Origin: a virus
Virus record (IMG/VR): IMGVR_UViG_3300008258_000016
Location: 1 to 36,622 of that record
Length of the DNA stretch: 36,622 bases
Strand: one strand, 5' to 3'
Shown: piece after piece, positions 29,528-35,470 of the stretch
Position numbering within the stretch: the first letter of the stretch is position 1
How the letters are laid out: each line of letters starts with the position of its first letter
Position numbers and translations under genes: made by a program
Notes under the pieces: model-generated
The model's database searches: none
Seen by the model: only the letters and a program-made list of their open reading frames with translations
What the model was told of the DNA's origin: nothing

Positions 29528-29989
29528 ATGCACACACTGATCGGCAGTCTGCCGAAGCACCAATACGTCTGGGTAGACTCATCCTTCACCCATCGGGCCG
29601 CCATCGTATTCATTCCTGCCGTGTGGTTCGGGCTAGTGAGTCACCCAGGACGGATGTGGGGCTGCAACGTGATGCTGGAGAGCGGTGCAGTCTACCGAGG
29701 GCTGCCGCTCCATGCATTGGCGCATGACCGGTACCCCGAAGACGGATGGCAGCCAGAGCACGCGCAGAAATGGGACTGCTACGGGTACGGCTGGAGTGCC
29801 ACCGAGTACATGTTCCTGCGGTCGCTTCGGTGCAAAGCGAAGTGCTACGACCGCGAGGTGATGGGTGAATATCTTTTCACTGTCGCTCCCGTTGGGGACG
29901 GATTCTCGGAAGTACCGGAGCAGGCGAAAGAGTTTATGTTCATTCGAACGATGAATGGCCGCTTCACGTACAGTCGACTGATCGAGTGA
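29528..29989 (+). CDS. Conserved phage protein (153 aa, unknown)
   Basis: The product starts MHTLIGSLPKHQYVWVDSSF. A longer open frame from 29414 runs into the palindromic block and looks spurious. It contains WFGLVSHPGRMWGCNVMLES, GAVYRGLPLHALAH, WDCYGYGWSATEYMFLRSLR, and GEYLFTVAPVGDGFSEVPEQ, AKEFMFIRTMNGRFTYS. This series, with a conserved (S.PGR.WGC.V.LE.GA.YR.LP.HALA) core, is seen in small phage proteins of unknown function, often near tail or accessory genes. Confidence 0.65.
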   Translation: MHTLIGSLPKHQYVWVDSSFTHRAAIVFIPAVWFGLVSHPGRMWGCNVMLESGAVYRGLPLHALAHDRYPEDGWQPEHAQKWDCYGYGWSATEYMFLRSLRCKAKCYDREVMGEYLFTVAPVGDGFSEVPEQAKEFMFIRTMNGRFTYSRLIE

Positions 29990-30072
29990 TCTTTGAAGAC
30001 AAGAGCTTTACCACTGGCATGGCTTGGCCCGTTGGGCTCAAGCGTGCTGATCAAATTTACTCCTGCGAATAA
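29986..30072 (+). CDS. Very small possible gene (28 aa)
   Basis: A GTG at 29986 overlaps the previous stop as GTGA and opens VIFEDKSFTTGMAWPVGLKR ADQIYSCE, ending two bases before the next ATG. The tight fit between two genes favours a real, coupled small gene, but at 28 residues chance is possible. No family recognised. Confidence 0.4.
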   Translation: MIFEDKSFTTGMAWPVGLKRADQIYSCE

Positions 30073-30074
30073 CC

Positions 30075-30353
30075 ATGAACATCATCAACAAACTCCGCGT
30101 GCGGTTAAGCACGCTTCTCATCCGCTCCGGCGCCCGCTTGTCCGAAAGTAGCGCCGAGTTCCAAATTGGATCGCTCCAACGTCAACTGACTGAAATGGAA
30201 GGTCAGTTGTGCGATTACTCCGAGAAGAAATTGGAGCTTGAAGCCGAGCTTGTTGACCTCCGCGAGGAAATCAAGGAACTGAAGCGTAAGCTAGCGTGCA
30301 AGACCGCGAGCGAGTACTACTGGCGCAAGCAAGCGAAGGAGGCACGCGGATGA
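30075..30353 (+). CDS. Coiled-coil protein (92 aa)
   Basis: The product begins MNIINKLRVRLSTLLIRSGA with a basic amphipathic N-terminus, then a long coiled coil (LQRQLTEMEGQLCDYSEKKL, ELEAELVDLREEIKELKRKL). It ends CKTASEYYWRKQAKEARG. The four-base overlap with the next gene indicates coupling. It may be a small structural or scaffolding helper; function unknown. Confidence 0.6.
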   Translation: MNIINKLRVRLSTLLIRSGARLSESSAEFQIGSLQRQLTEMEGQLCDYSEKKLELEAELVDLREEIKELKRKLACKTASEYYWRKQAKEARG

Positions 30354-30559
30354 GAACGACCCTAGAGTTCAACGACGACGAGGACAAACTGGCTTTGCGG
30401 TCGTTTCACGGCCCAGATGCTTTTTGCGCCTTATGGGATCTTGACGTGATGCTGCGGAATTTTCTCAAACATGGCGACGAGCGGTTCAACAATGCTCAAG
30501 AGTTGGCCGAGTATCTTCGTGGCGAAATCCGCGAGACATTAGCAAAGGTGGGCGATTGA
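30350..30559 (+). CDS. Small hypothetical protein (69 aa)
   Basis: The product starts MRTTLEFNDDEDKLALRSFH and is acidic and helical, with AFCALWDLDVMLRNFLKHGD and AQELAEYLRGEIRETLAKVG. ATGA overlap with the preceding gene, and its stop overlaps a TTG start (TTGA) of the next. Likely part of one co-translated series. Similar small phage proteins with an LDE.LR..LKH pattern exist, function unknown. Confidence 0.6.
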   Translation: MRTTLEFNDDEDKLALRSFHGPDAFCALWDLDVMLRNFLKHGDERFNNAQELAEYLRGEIRETLAKVGD

Positions 30560-30801
30560 AAAAGCAGAAACGGTATCCTCGGAACTGGAATCTGGAGCAC
30601 CGGCCAAGCAACAAATGGCAGCAAGTGCTGGTCGCCCGGAAGGACAAGAACGATCGGAACGTGAAACGGAACGCCAAGACTCTCCCAGATCTTTCTCCCA
30701 CAGAGCTTTACGAAGCTATTGACGAAGGGTATCATTACTTCTGGAACAAGCGCGGCCGCATCCCACCCAACTACAACGCCATCCGATGGGCCAAAGCATG
30801 A
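30556..30801 (+). CDS. Small basic hypothetical protein (81 aa, TTG start)
   Basis: The product begins with a TTG codon, (M)KKQKRYPRNWNLEHRPSNKW, and contains LSPTELYEAIDEGYHYFWNK. It is basic at the N-terminus and helical later. The stop overlaps the XRE gene start by four bases. The TTG start follows from the tight overlap with the previous stop; no better ATG is available. Confidence 0.5.
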   Translation: MKKQKRYPRNWNLEHRPSNKWQQVLVARKDKNDRNVKRNAKTLPDLSPTELYEAIDEGYHYFWNKRGRIPPNYNAIRWAKA

Positions 30802-31046
30802 CCACCGAGACACCAGAACAGGCGTTTCCTGCCGTTTTACGGGCATTCCGCGCCAAGTACGGGGTAAGCCAGCAACGGCTCGCCGAAAGGCTCCAAATCG
30901 CACGGAATACCGTCAAGGCATGGGAACACGGCGATCCTCGCCGGCAGCCCCATATCTTGACCAAGGAAGGGGTGCTTGCCCGCTTGACAGTCTACGAGCG
31001 CGAGCTACATGGTAGCCGCGTTGCCAACAGCCCCGACTCGCAATAG
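30798..31046 (+). CDS. XRE-family helix-turn-helix regulator
   Basis: An 82-residue protein starting MTTETPEQAFPAVLRAFRAK. Residues about 15-50 form a Cro/C1-type HTH: FRAKYGVSQQRLAERLQIAR (helix, then QQRLAER as helix 2), NTVKAWEHG as recognition helix with the usual W.HG. It overlaps the previous stop as ATGA. It would bind DNA as a dimer; the inverted repeat at 31083-31113 just downstream is a candidate operator. Its role as repressor or activator is unknown. Confidence 0.75.
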   Translation: MTTETPEQAFPAVLRAFRAKYGVSQQRLAERLQIARNTVKAWEHGDPRRQPHILTKEGVLARLTVYERELHGSRVANSPDSQ

Positions 31047-31082
31047 GGGAGAACCAACCGAGGCGAGCGGGGCCACCTATTT

Positions 31083-31113
31083 ACTCGTCAACTGCATGAG
31101 TCGGGTGACGAGT
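31083..31113. promoter_or_regulatory. Perfect inverted repeat, candidate operator
   Basis: ACTCGTCA (31083-31090) is exactly mirrored by TGACGAGT (31106-31113) with a 15-base spacer. It lies 36 bases after the stop of the XRE gene and 72 bases before tRNA-Gln. No T run follows, so a terminator is unlikely. An operator for the neighbouring XRE protein is the natural guess. Confidence 0.4.
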
Positions 31114-31184
31114 GGCAGGCAGAAAGCGTGTCCAACGCTTTTTGAGAAGGTTGGGGTGTTTTCCCAGCCGTCCCTGCCTTAAAC

Positions 31185-31258
31185 TGGCCCGTGGTGTAAT
31201 GGCAGCACCAGCGACTTTGACTCGCTTGGTCTAGGTTCGAGTCCTAGCGGGCCAGCCA
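31185..31258 (+). tRNA. tRNA-Gln (UUG anticodon), CCA encoded
   Basis: A complete cloverleaf can be drawn: acceptor TGGCCCG (31185-31191) with CGGGCCA (31248-31254), D arm GTG/CAC, anticodon stem AGCGA/TCGCT with loop CTTTGAC (anticodon TTG at 31216-31218), T arm CTAGG/CCTAG with loop TTCGAGT, discriminator G and an encoded CCA (31256-31258). It reads CAA glutamine codons and may supplement the host pool. Its end lies two bases from the convergent gene at 31260. Confidence 0.9.
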
Positions 31259-31259
31259 A

Positions 31260-31517
31260 TCAGCAAGACCATGCGCGTCTGCTCCAATGGTTCGGGGAAA
31301 AGATGTTGGTCGTATTTCCCTGGCCGGCAGATCTAGCGCAGTACGACCGTTTGCGGGCCGGCTGATCCTTTTTAATGCTCATCGACGGATCTCCGAACCG
31401 CACCAGCTTCACTTTGTTGCCCTTCTTCGCCAGTACGGCGGACTTCTTTTTCCCGCCGGGGGTGCGCTTGGGTTTGTTGTAGCCGGAAAAGGTTTCGCCG
31501 CGATAGGTGACGCTCAT
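31260..31517 (-). CDS. Conserved phage protein with IKKDQPARKRS motif
   Basis: An 85-residue basic protein starting MSVTYRGETFSGYNKPKRTP. It has the order GYNKPKRTP, KSAVLAKKGNKVKLVRFGDP and SMSIKKDQPARKRSYCARSA, ending in NHWSRRAWSC. This order (RFGD...M.IKKDQPARR.S...RH...YWSC..W) is a recurring small protein of environmental podovirus-like phages. Its expected RARH looks replaced by CARSA, which may be a variant. It is the last gene of a leftward four-gene set and ends two bases from the tRNA. Confidence 0.7.
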   Translation of the reverse strand: MSVTYRGETFSGYNKPKRTPGGKKKSAVLAKKGNKVKLVRFGDPSMSIKKDQPARKRSYCARSAGQGNTTNIFSPNHWSRRAWSC

Positions 31518-31690
31518 ACCTTTTTCTTCCGCTTGACTGGCTCGGTGTCAACCACGGTACGCCAGCGGACGACATGCCGCCAATCTCCCGTCACGCCGTC
31601 CCGCCGTTCCGTCCCGCCGCCTGCCAATTCCACCTCCACGGGCATGTTCGCTGCGACAGGCAGGCGGAAGGTTGCATCAACCCATCGCAT
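31514..31690 (-). CDS. Small beta-rich hypothetical protein (58 aa)
   Basis: The product starts MRWVDATFRLPVAANMPVEV and continues DWRHVVRWRTVVDTEPVKRK. The start at 31690 overlaps the preceding gene's stop (TGATG). A longer open frame to 31795 would overlap that gene extensively. It has a basic end (KRKKKV) and overlaps the next gene by four bases. Function unknown. Confidence 0.5.
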   Translation of the reverse strand: MRWVDATFRLPVAANMPVEVELAGGGTERRDGVTGDWRHVVRWRTVVDTEPVKRKKKV

Positions 31691-32343
31691 CAGATCTGGA
31701 CCACGGAGCAGATCACGCTGGGACTGACAGGGGAGGGGGCAATGGTCCCTGCTGGGATCGTCTCCAAGGACAAGGCGGTGTTGGTCGCACTCCAAGCAAG
31801 CTGCACATAGTCCGAGGGCTCCAGACGGAAAACGATGTCCACGTAAAAGATGATCCGTCCGTTCACGGACCCATGCTTGTTGGGTATGGACAGGATGGAA
31901 GCCGAATACGGCACATCCACCCCGTTCTTCCGATACCAGAAGCTCGCATCGTGCAACTGGCTGTCCGTGTTCGATACCTGCACGGAAAAGCTGATGTTGT
32001 ACACGCCCGGCGTCGTCGGGTAGATCTTGTTTCCCTCGGTCACCACCACCCCGTCATTCTGGGGGTCAGCCGAGTTGAGGTTGATTACATATGCCTCGGT
32101 CGTGCTGGTTACTGTCTGGGTGGTGGTGTCGTAGAAGTTGCCCCAGTACCCCAAGACCCCGTTCTTCCCAGCGGTCACCGTCACGGTGGACAGATCTTTG
32201 GTGTCGGTCTGGCTGAACGTGATGTTCCGCCCGCTCTGGATGTTGAGGTTGCTCTGGGTCTTGAACAATACTCCGTCCAGTTTCAGCTTAAGGATGTCTG
32301 CCACCCTCTGGAGGGACATGGTACGCAGGAACTGTTTCATCAC
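31690..32343 (-). CDS. Virion protein with C1q/TNF-like jelly-roll C-terminus
   Basis: A 217-residue protein. The N-terminus (LRTMSLQRVADILKLKLDGV) is helical; residues about 60-217 show the pattern of phage collar/fibre C1q-like domains: YWGNFYDTTTQTVTSTTEAY, IYPTTPGVYNISFSVQVSNT, ASFWYRKNGVDVPYSASIL and YVQLAWSATNTALSLETIPA. Such domains trimerise and bind receptors or stabilise fibres. It is set apart from the main tail operon, in its own leftward unit upstream of three small genes. Confidence 0.7.
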   Translation of the reverse strand: MMKQFLRTMSLQRVADILKLKLDGVLFKTQSNLNIQSGRNITFSQTDTKDLSTVTVTAGKNGVLGYWGNFYDTTTQTVTSTTEAYVINLNSADPQNDGVVVTEGNKIYPTTPGVYNISFSVQVSNTDSQLHDASFWYRKNGVDVPYSASILSIPNKHGSVNGRIIFYVDIVFRLEPSDYVQLAWSATNTALSLETIPAGTIAPSPVSPSVICSVVQI

Positions 32344-32376
32344 TGGCTAGGTAGCGACTGGGCCGCTCGGGGCAAG

Positions 32377-32568
32377 CTAACCGTAATGATGAAGGCGGCG
32401 CGTCCCATCCCACATCTTCCAGTCCTTCGGGGCCGCCCGCAGCGGCTTCTCCGACTTGTGGTACAACCCGTAAAGGCTTTCCACGAACTTATGATCTCCG
32501 GTACGGGCTGATTCGTACCCCTTGGCTATCAGCCATTGCCGCTTTTGATAGGTGTTTAACTTATTCAT
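32377..32568 (-). CDS. Small hypothetical protein (63 aa), first of the leftward unit
   Basis: The product starts MNKLNTYQKRQWLIAKGYES and continues FVESLYGLYHKSEKPLRAAP, then DWKMWDGTRRLHHYG. It is basic and compact. Its ATG at 32568 is the upstream end of the leftward operon and follows directly after the structured intergenic block, preceded by AACGGGAAATCCCG, an 8-to-10-base palindrome-like leader. Function unknown. Confidence 0.6.
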   Translation of the reverse strand: MNKLNTYQKRQWLIAKGYESARTGDHKFVESLYGLYHKSEKPLRAAPKDWKMWDGTRRLHHYG

Positions 32569-32860
32569 CGGGATTTCCCGTTAGTACGTTCTTCCAAGTC
32601 TGCCCTTCGGGCCGAGCGAGGCTTTCTGGGGAGTAACCCCAGTTAGTCTCTCTTTGGCCCCTTCCGTCAGCCGTCTGCCCTTGCGGTCCTTCGCGGAGTG
32701 TTTCTGACCTGGGTCGTCAAAGCCTCGCCGAAGACGTAGCCCAGGATTTTGTGCTGATGGACGGGAATCCAAAGCCGACCTTTTCTGTGGGTTCGGCCCC
32801 CACGGTCCGCCTTCGCCCGTCCTTCTTCTCTCCGTTCGTCCGTAACCGCGACGTGAAAGA
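32569..32860. ncRNA. Structured gene-free block, candidate non-coding RNA or 5' leader
   Basis: This block has no convincing reading frame but many hairpins: GCCC-TTC-GGGC (32602-32612), CTGGGG-AGTAA-CCCCAG (32626-32642), a two-part stem CCTGGG/CCCAGG plus CGTC/GACG (32708-32745), and GCCGACC/GG..TCGGC (32774-32797). The series leads, on the plus strand, straight into the perfect terminator at 32861. It could be a plus-strand RNA gene of about 300 bases, or the minus-strand leader of the 32568 operon. I could not match it to RNase P, tmRNA, SRP RNA or a group I intron. Confidence 0.45.
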
Positions 32861-32900
32861 AAAAGCCCGAGCTGTGGTAAGAGGCACAACTCGGGCTTTT
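32861..32900. terminator. Bidirectional rho-independent terminator
   Basis: AAAAGCCCGAG (32861-32871) pairs perfectly with CTCGGGCTTTT (32890-32900), extended by TGTG/CACA towards the loop. The A run on one side and T run on the other make it function in both directions. It separates the rightward early operon from the leftward unit, but no annotated gene transcribes into it from either side, which supports an unannotated RNA in the block upstream. Confidence 0.75.
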
Positions 32901-32902
32901 CC

Positions 32903-32998
32903 TTGAACCTGACAGGAAAGTCTTCGTCGCGCTGCTCTTACCCAGCGAACGTCCCGTATGACGGGACGACTTGGGGTTGGGTTCAATCTTTTTTTTTG
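32903..32998 (+). ncRNA. Three-way-junction RNA fold ending in a T run, before the RHH gene
   Basis: Nested pairings: TTGAACC (32903-32909) with GGTTCAA (32980-32986); AAGTC (32918-32922) with GACTT (32968-32972); CGCTG (32930-32934) with CAGCG (32943-32947); GTCCCGT (32951-32957) with ACGGGAC (32961-32967). Two bases after the outer stem come nine T. All four helices are compatible, giving a compact multi-branch RNA with an intrinsic-terminator tail, 43 bases before the ATG of the ribbon-helix-helix gene. It could be a small RNA, an attenuator or a riboswitch-like element. Confidence 0.5.
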
Positions 32999-33019
32999 GA
33001 AAAGTGAAAATAGTGCTTG

Positions 33020-33037
33020 CAATGCACGCAATGCACG
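33020..33037 (+). promoter_or_regulatory. Tandem CAATGCACG repeat before the RHH start
   Basis: CAATGCACG occurs twice in direct tandem immediately before the ATG at 33041, in the place where a Shine-Dalgarno site would be. Ribbon-helix-helix proteins typically bind short tandem sites, so this is a plausible autoregulatory operator. No Shine-Dalgarno-like sequence is present. Confidence 0.45.
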
Positions 33038-33040
33038 CAC

Positions 33041-33205
33041 ATGGGTAGTGACGTGAAGCACAAGAAGCCAGCCCGCCGCACCGTAACGATTGACCTCCCC
33101 GCGCATCTGTGGGAGAAGTTGTCCAAGGTCACGGACGCCCAGCTTATCCCGAAAGCCGTGTTCGTGCGCTCGGTGCTCGTCACCCATCTGTCAGCGATCA
33201 AGTAA
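33041..33205 (+). CDS. Ribbon-helix-helix regulator (54 aa)
   Basis: The product starts MGSDVKHKKPARRTVTIDLP. ARRTVTIDLPAHLWEKLSKV is the usual RHH pattern (a basic beta strand followed by a helix), and AVFVRSVLVTHLSAIK forms the second helix. It would bind DNA as a dimer and is the first gene of the rightward early/recombination operon, right after the structured RNA and the tandem CAATGCACG. An upstream ATG at 33017 adds eight residues overlapping the repeat and is less likely. It probably controls this operon. Confidence 0.7.
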   Translation: MGSDVKHKKPARRTVTIDLPAHLWEKLSKVTDAQLIPKAVFVRSVLVTHLSAIK

Positions 33206-33221
33206 CCAAACCAGTACCAAC

Positions 33222-33425
33222 ATGACCGACACACACGACAGTCACATCAAGGACTACTACGAGTATCACGCCGAGCAGTCCGCGTTCTTCGACCATCTGG
33301 CCGAAGTGAACAATCCGGTTGACGCCGGCCTCGATGAAGCCGCCGCCCTCAACTGGTGCGAGCAGATGCACGAGCTGACCGGCACATGGAATGCCGACGT
33401 CTGGTCGGAGAAAGGATGGTGGTGA
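33222..33425 (+). CDS. Acidic small protein (67 aa)
   Basis: The product starts MTDTHDSHIKDYYEYHAEQS and continues AFFDHLAEVNNPVDAGLDEA, ending WSEKGWW. It is acidic and helical with several Trp/Tyr. The leader CCAAACCAGTACCAAC has no Shine-Dalgarno site but contains AACCAGTA, also present before the genes at 28421 and 35563. It is second in the early operon. Acidic small early phage proteins often mimic DNA or inhibit host proteins, but nothing specific shows that here. Confidence 0.55.
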   Translation: MTDTHDSHIKDYYEYHAEQSAFFDHLAEVNNPVDAGLDEAAALNWCEQMHELTGTWNADVWSEKGWW

Positions 33426-33428
33426 GCC

Positions 33429-33665
33429 ATGGTCATCAATAACGAGTTCCGCCCCGTGACCGGTGACGAGCTGCTGGCCCGCGCCAAGTTGTGCGCCAAA
33501 CTGCTGGAAGTCATCGATGAGGTGACCCAAGCCTCCGAGCTAATCAAGGACGGCAAGTACTGGGATGCGTACAGGGTCACCAACAAGATCGAGCTGATGG
33601 CATCCGAGATCAGTCTCGACCTGCACGGCATCGACATCGCGCTGGGCGAGGAGGGTAAGCCATGA
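33429..33665 (+). CDS. Small helical protein (78 aa)
   Basis: The product starts MVINNEFRPVTGDELLARAK and is almost wholly helical (LEVIDEVTQASELIKDGKYW, MASEISLDLHGIDIALGEEG). It overlaps the following gene by four bases (ATGA). Function unknown. Confidence 0.55.
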   Translation: MVINNEFRPVTGDELLARAKLCAKLLEVIDEVTQASELIKDGKYWDAYRVTNKIELMASEISLDLHGIDIALGEEGKP

Positions 33666-33949
33666 GCAAGGAATGCACCACGCATCATCATGCCTGCGAC
33701 TGCCGGGAGGAGAAGTTCAAGCAGCTTGAGCAGGAGAACGCCGCGCTGCGGGAACTGACGAGCACGCTGGGCGCGCCTAACCATATAAACGTGCCGGTTG
33801 AACAATGGCGTGAACTCCGAGCGGACAAGGAGCGACTGGACTACATGGAAAAAAACGTTGATTTCGTTTCATGGATTTTCGGCTGGAAGCCTCACTCGTG
33901 GGACTTTCGCGGAAAGATTGATCGCAAGAGAAAGGAGGCGCAGCCGTGA
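33662..33949 (+). CDS. Small coiled-coil protein with cysteine/histidine cluster (95 aa)
   Basis: The product starts MSKECTTHHHACDCREEKFK; the HHHACDC run looks metal-binding. A coiled coil (QLEQENAALRELTSTLG) follows, then ERLDYMEKNVDFVSWIFGWK and an end KRKEAQP. The ERLDYME...AQP arrangement echoes ARLDWLS...KP in the next gene, suggesting related cassettes. The start has GGAGG 7 bases upstream, at the junction GGAGGGTAAGCCATGAGC. Confidence 0.55.
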   Translation: MSKECTTHHHACDCREEKFKQLEQENAALRELTSTLGAPNHINVPVEQWRELRADKERLDYMEKNVDFVSWIFGWKPHSWDFRGKIDRKRKEAQP

Positions 33950-34170
33950 GCGACACACCGAGAACAGACGAACTTGCAAAGCGTGAGTTCGTAACCGACG
34001 GCCTTTGGATTAAACACGCCCGTGAGCTAGAGCGCGAACTCGCCGTCGAGCGGGCGCGGTTGGATTGGCTCTCAACGGAGAGTGGGAGCAAATGGGCGCA
34101 CCATGAGTCCGAGCAATGCAACATCACTCGCCGCGCAATCGACGCCGCAATGAAGGAGGTGAAGCCGTGA
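33946..34170 (+). CDS. SDTPRTD-family small protein (74 aa), long paralogue
   Basis: The product begins with GTG, (M)[20 protein letters not shown], and continues [20 protein letters not shown], ending [15 protein letters not shown]. It shares its first 8 residues and the (A/F)ARELERE helix with the 52-residue gene at 26124, with nearly identical starting DNA. The junction before it is GGAGGCGCAGCCGTGAGC, a Shine-Dalgarno-like GGAGG seven bases from the GTG. Unknown function; helical and probably oligomeric. Confidence 0.65.
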   Translation: MSDTPRTDELAKREFVTDGLWIKHARELERELAVERARLDWLSTESGSKWAHHESEQCNITRRAIDAAMKEVKP

Positions 34171-34700
34171 GCCCTGACGAACTAAAACGCATCCTGGACG
34201 ACCACGCATTGTGGCTCTTTGGGAATCGGGGCAGATGCGCTAACCTGCGCGGGGCCAACCTGCGCGAGGCCGACCTGAGCGAGGCCAACCTGCGCGGGGC
34301 CAACCTGCGCGAGGCCAACCTGAGCTGGGCCAACCTGAGCGGGGCCGACCTGCGCAATGCCAACCTGAGCGAGGCCAACCTGAGCTGGGCCGAGCTGCGC
34401 GGGGCCGACCTCAGCGAGGCCAACTTGCGCGGGGCCAACCTGCGCGAGGCCGACCTGCGCGGGGCTTACGCGCTGAAGTACGCCCAATGCTCGTTTGACG
34501 CGCACGGAGAAAGCGGGCGCCAGTTGTCTGCCGTAGTGATCGCTGGAGAGCTGCGGCTATTCTGCGGCTGCTTTGCTGGCACGCTGGCAGAGTTGGATGC
34601 CTACATCGACAACGGCGACGAACGCTACAAAGCAACTCGCAAACTGGCACGCGACTTCATCGTCGCCGCCATCGACGCCGCGAGAAAGGCGCAGCCGTGA
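34167..34700 (+). CDS. Pentapeptide-repeat protein with distinct C-terminal domain
   Basis: A 177-residue protein starting GTG (M)[18 protein letters not shown]; the GTG at 34167 overlaps the previous stop. Residues about 25-101 are A(N/D)LxxANL-type pentapeptide repeats ([20 protein letters not shown]...), about fifteen units, forming a right-handed quadrilateral helix. Residues about 105-177 ([40 protein letters not shown]) are a separate domain seen with such repeats in phages. Some pentapeptide-repeat proteins mimic DNA and inhibit gyrase; that role here is only a possibility. The repeat also shows up in DNA at 34238-34466. Confidence 0.7.
   Translation: MSPDELKRILDDHALWLFGNRGRCANLRGANLREADLSEANLRGANLREANLSWANLSGADLRNANLSEANLSWAELRGADLSEANLRGANLREADLRGAYALKYAQCSFDAHGESGRQLSAVVIAGELRLFCGCFAGTLAELDAYIDNGDERYKATRKLARDFIVAAIDAARKAQP
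34238..34466 (+). repeat. Tandem 15-base repeat array in the pentapeptide-repeat gene
   Basis: About fifteen units of a 15-base repeat, each like AACCTGCGCGGGGCC or GACCTGAGCGAGGCC, encode the A(N/D)L(R/S)(G/E/W) series. Units are nearly identical, so copy number could change by slippage or recombination. Codon usage is unusually uniform (CTG, GCC, GAC/AAC) within the array. Confidence 0.8.
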
Positions 34701-35464
34701 GCAAGTCCCAGCATTGGTACGACAAGGACGGCAACGCGGTCTTCGAGGTGCCGAAGGCCAAAGGTGGTGGGATGCGTGCGACCACCATCGCCGACGCCCG
34801 CAAGCTGAACCTGTACCCAAGCGTGACCACGGTGCTCTCCGTGCTCGCCAAGCCGTCTCTGGACGACTGGAAGCTCCAGCAGGTGGCCGAGCGGGCCTAC
34901 TCCAACCCGCCGCAGGACAACGAGGACGTAGGCACCTACTCCCGCAGGATAATCGACGGAGCGTTTGAGCAAGTCTCCGACGCTGCCGACCTTGGCACCA
35001 AGATCCACGCTGCCATCGAAGCCCACTTCAAAGGCCAGCCCGTTCCAGATGCCATGCAAGTGTACGTCAAGCCCGTCGTCGGGGCGCTGGAGCGGACTGG
35101 CATCAAGCTCCTCCAGCATGAACTACGGCTGGTTAATGCCGTCGATGGCTACGCAGGTACCACCGACGCAGTAATGGTTCTAAACGGTAAGCAAGGCATA
35201 TTGGACTTTAAGTCCCGCAAGACCAAACCGACATACCTCTGCGAGCCATGGGAAACCGAGCCCATGCAGATCGCCGCCTACTGCATGGCGAAGTTCAACA
35301 GCATCCAGTACGGCGCCTGCGGGGCCAACGTGTACATCTCGACGACCGAGCCGGGGCGGGTGGAGATCGTGACCTACGATGACATCACGCTCGACAAGGC
35401 ATGGGGTGCGTTCCGAAGCGCCCTCCATCTCTGGCAGTATCTCAAGAACTACCGACCCAAGTAA
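34697..35464 (+). CDS. PD-(D/E)XK exonuclease (RecB/Cas4-like)
   Basis: A 255-residue protein starting with GTG, (M)[19 protein letters not shown]. Nuclease motifs: [12 protein letters not shown] (about 42-53), [12 protein letters not shown] (99-110) with the RecB-type [17 protein letters not shown] (D157), then ILDFKSRK (D170, K172) and [10 protein letters not shown] (Q191, Y195), the QhxxY motif of RecB-type enzymes. It probably digests DNA ends for recombination, together with the SSB-like protein next door and RusA across the junction. The start overlaps the preceding stop as GTGA. Confidence 0.8.
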   Translation: MSKSQHWYDKDGNAVFEVPKAKGGGMRATTIADARKLNLYPSVTTVLSVLAKPSLDDWKLQQVAERAYSNPPQDNEDVGTYSRRIIDGAFEQVSDAADLGTKIHAAIEAHFKGQPVPDAMQVYVKPVVGALERTGIKLLQHELRLVNAVDGYAGTTDAVMVLNGKQGILDFKSRKTKPTYLCEPWETEPMQIAAYCMAKFNSIQYGACGANVYISTTEPGRVEIVTYDDITLDKAWGAFRSALHLWQYLKNYRPK

Positions 35465-35470
35465 GTGAAA

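Noticed and set aside
29335-29613. 92-codon minus-strand frame across the palindromic block
   Set aside because: The frame results from inverted-repeat DNA, overlaps the better-supported 29528 gene, and has no recognised family.
32569-33000. RNase P RNA, tmRNA, SRP RNA or group I intron
   Set aside because: An AGGAAAGTC-like string at 32914-32922 hinted at RNase P, but the other conserved regions are not present; no CCA-tailed tRNA-like domain or intron core was found.
32581-33187. Minus-strand frames through the structured block
   Set aside because: Arg/Gly-rich, hairpin-derived, without domain, and running through a perfect terminator.
34182-34505. Repetitive minus-strand frame ([10 protein letters not shown] repeats)
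   Set aside because: It is the mirror of the 15-base repeats of the pentapeptide gene, not an independent protein.
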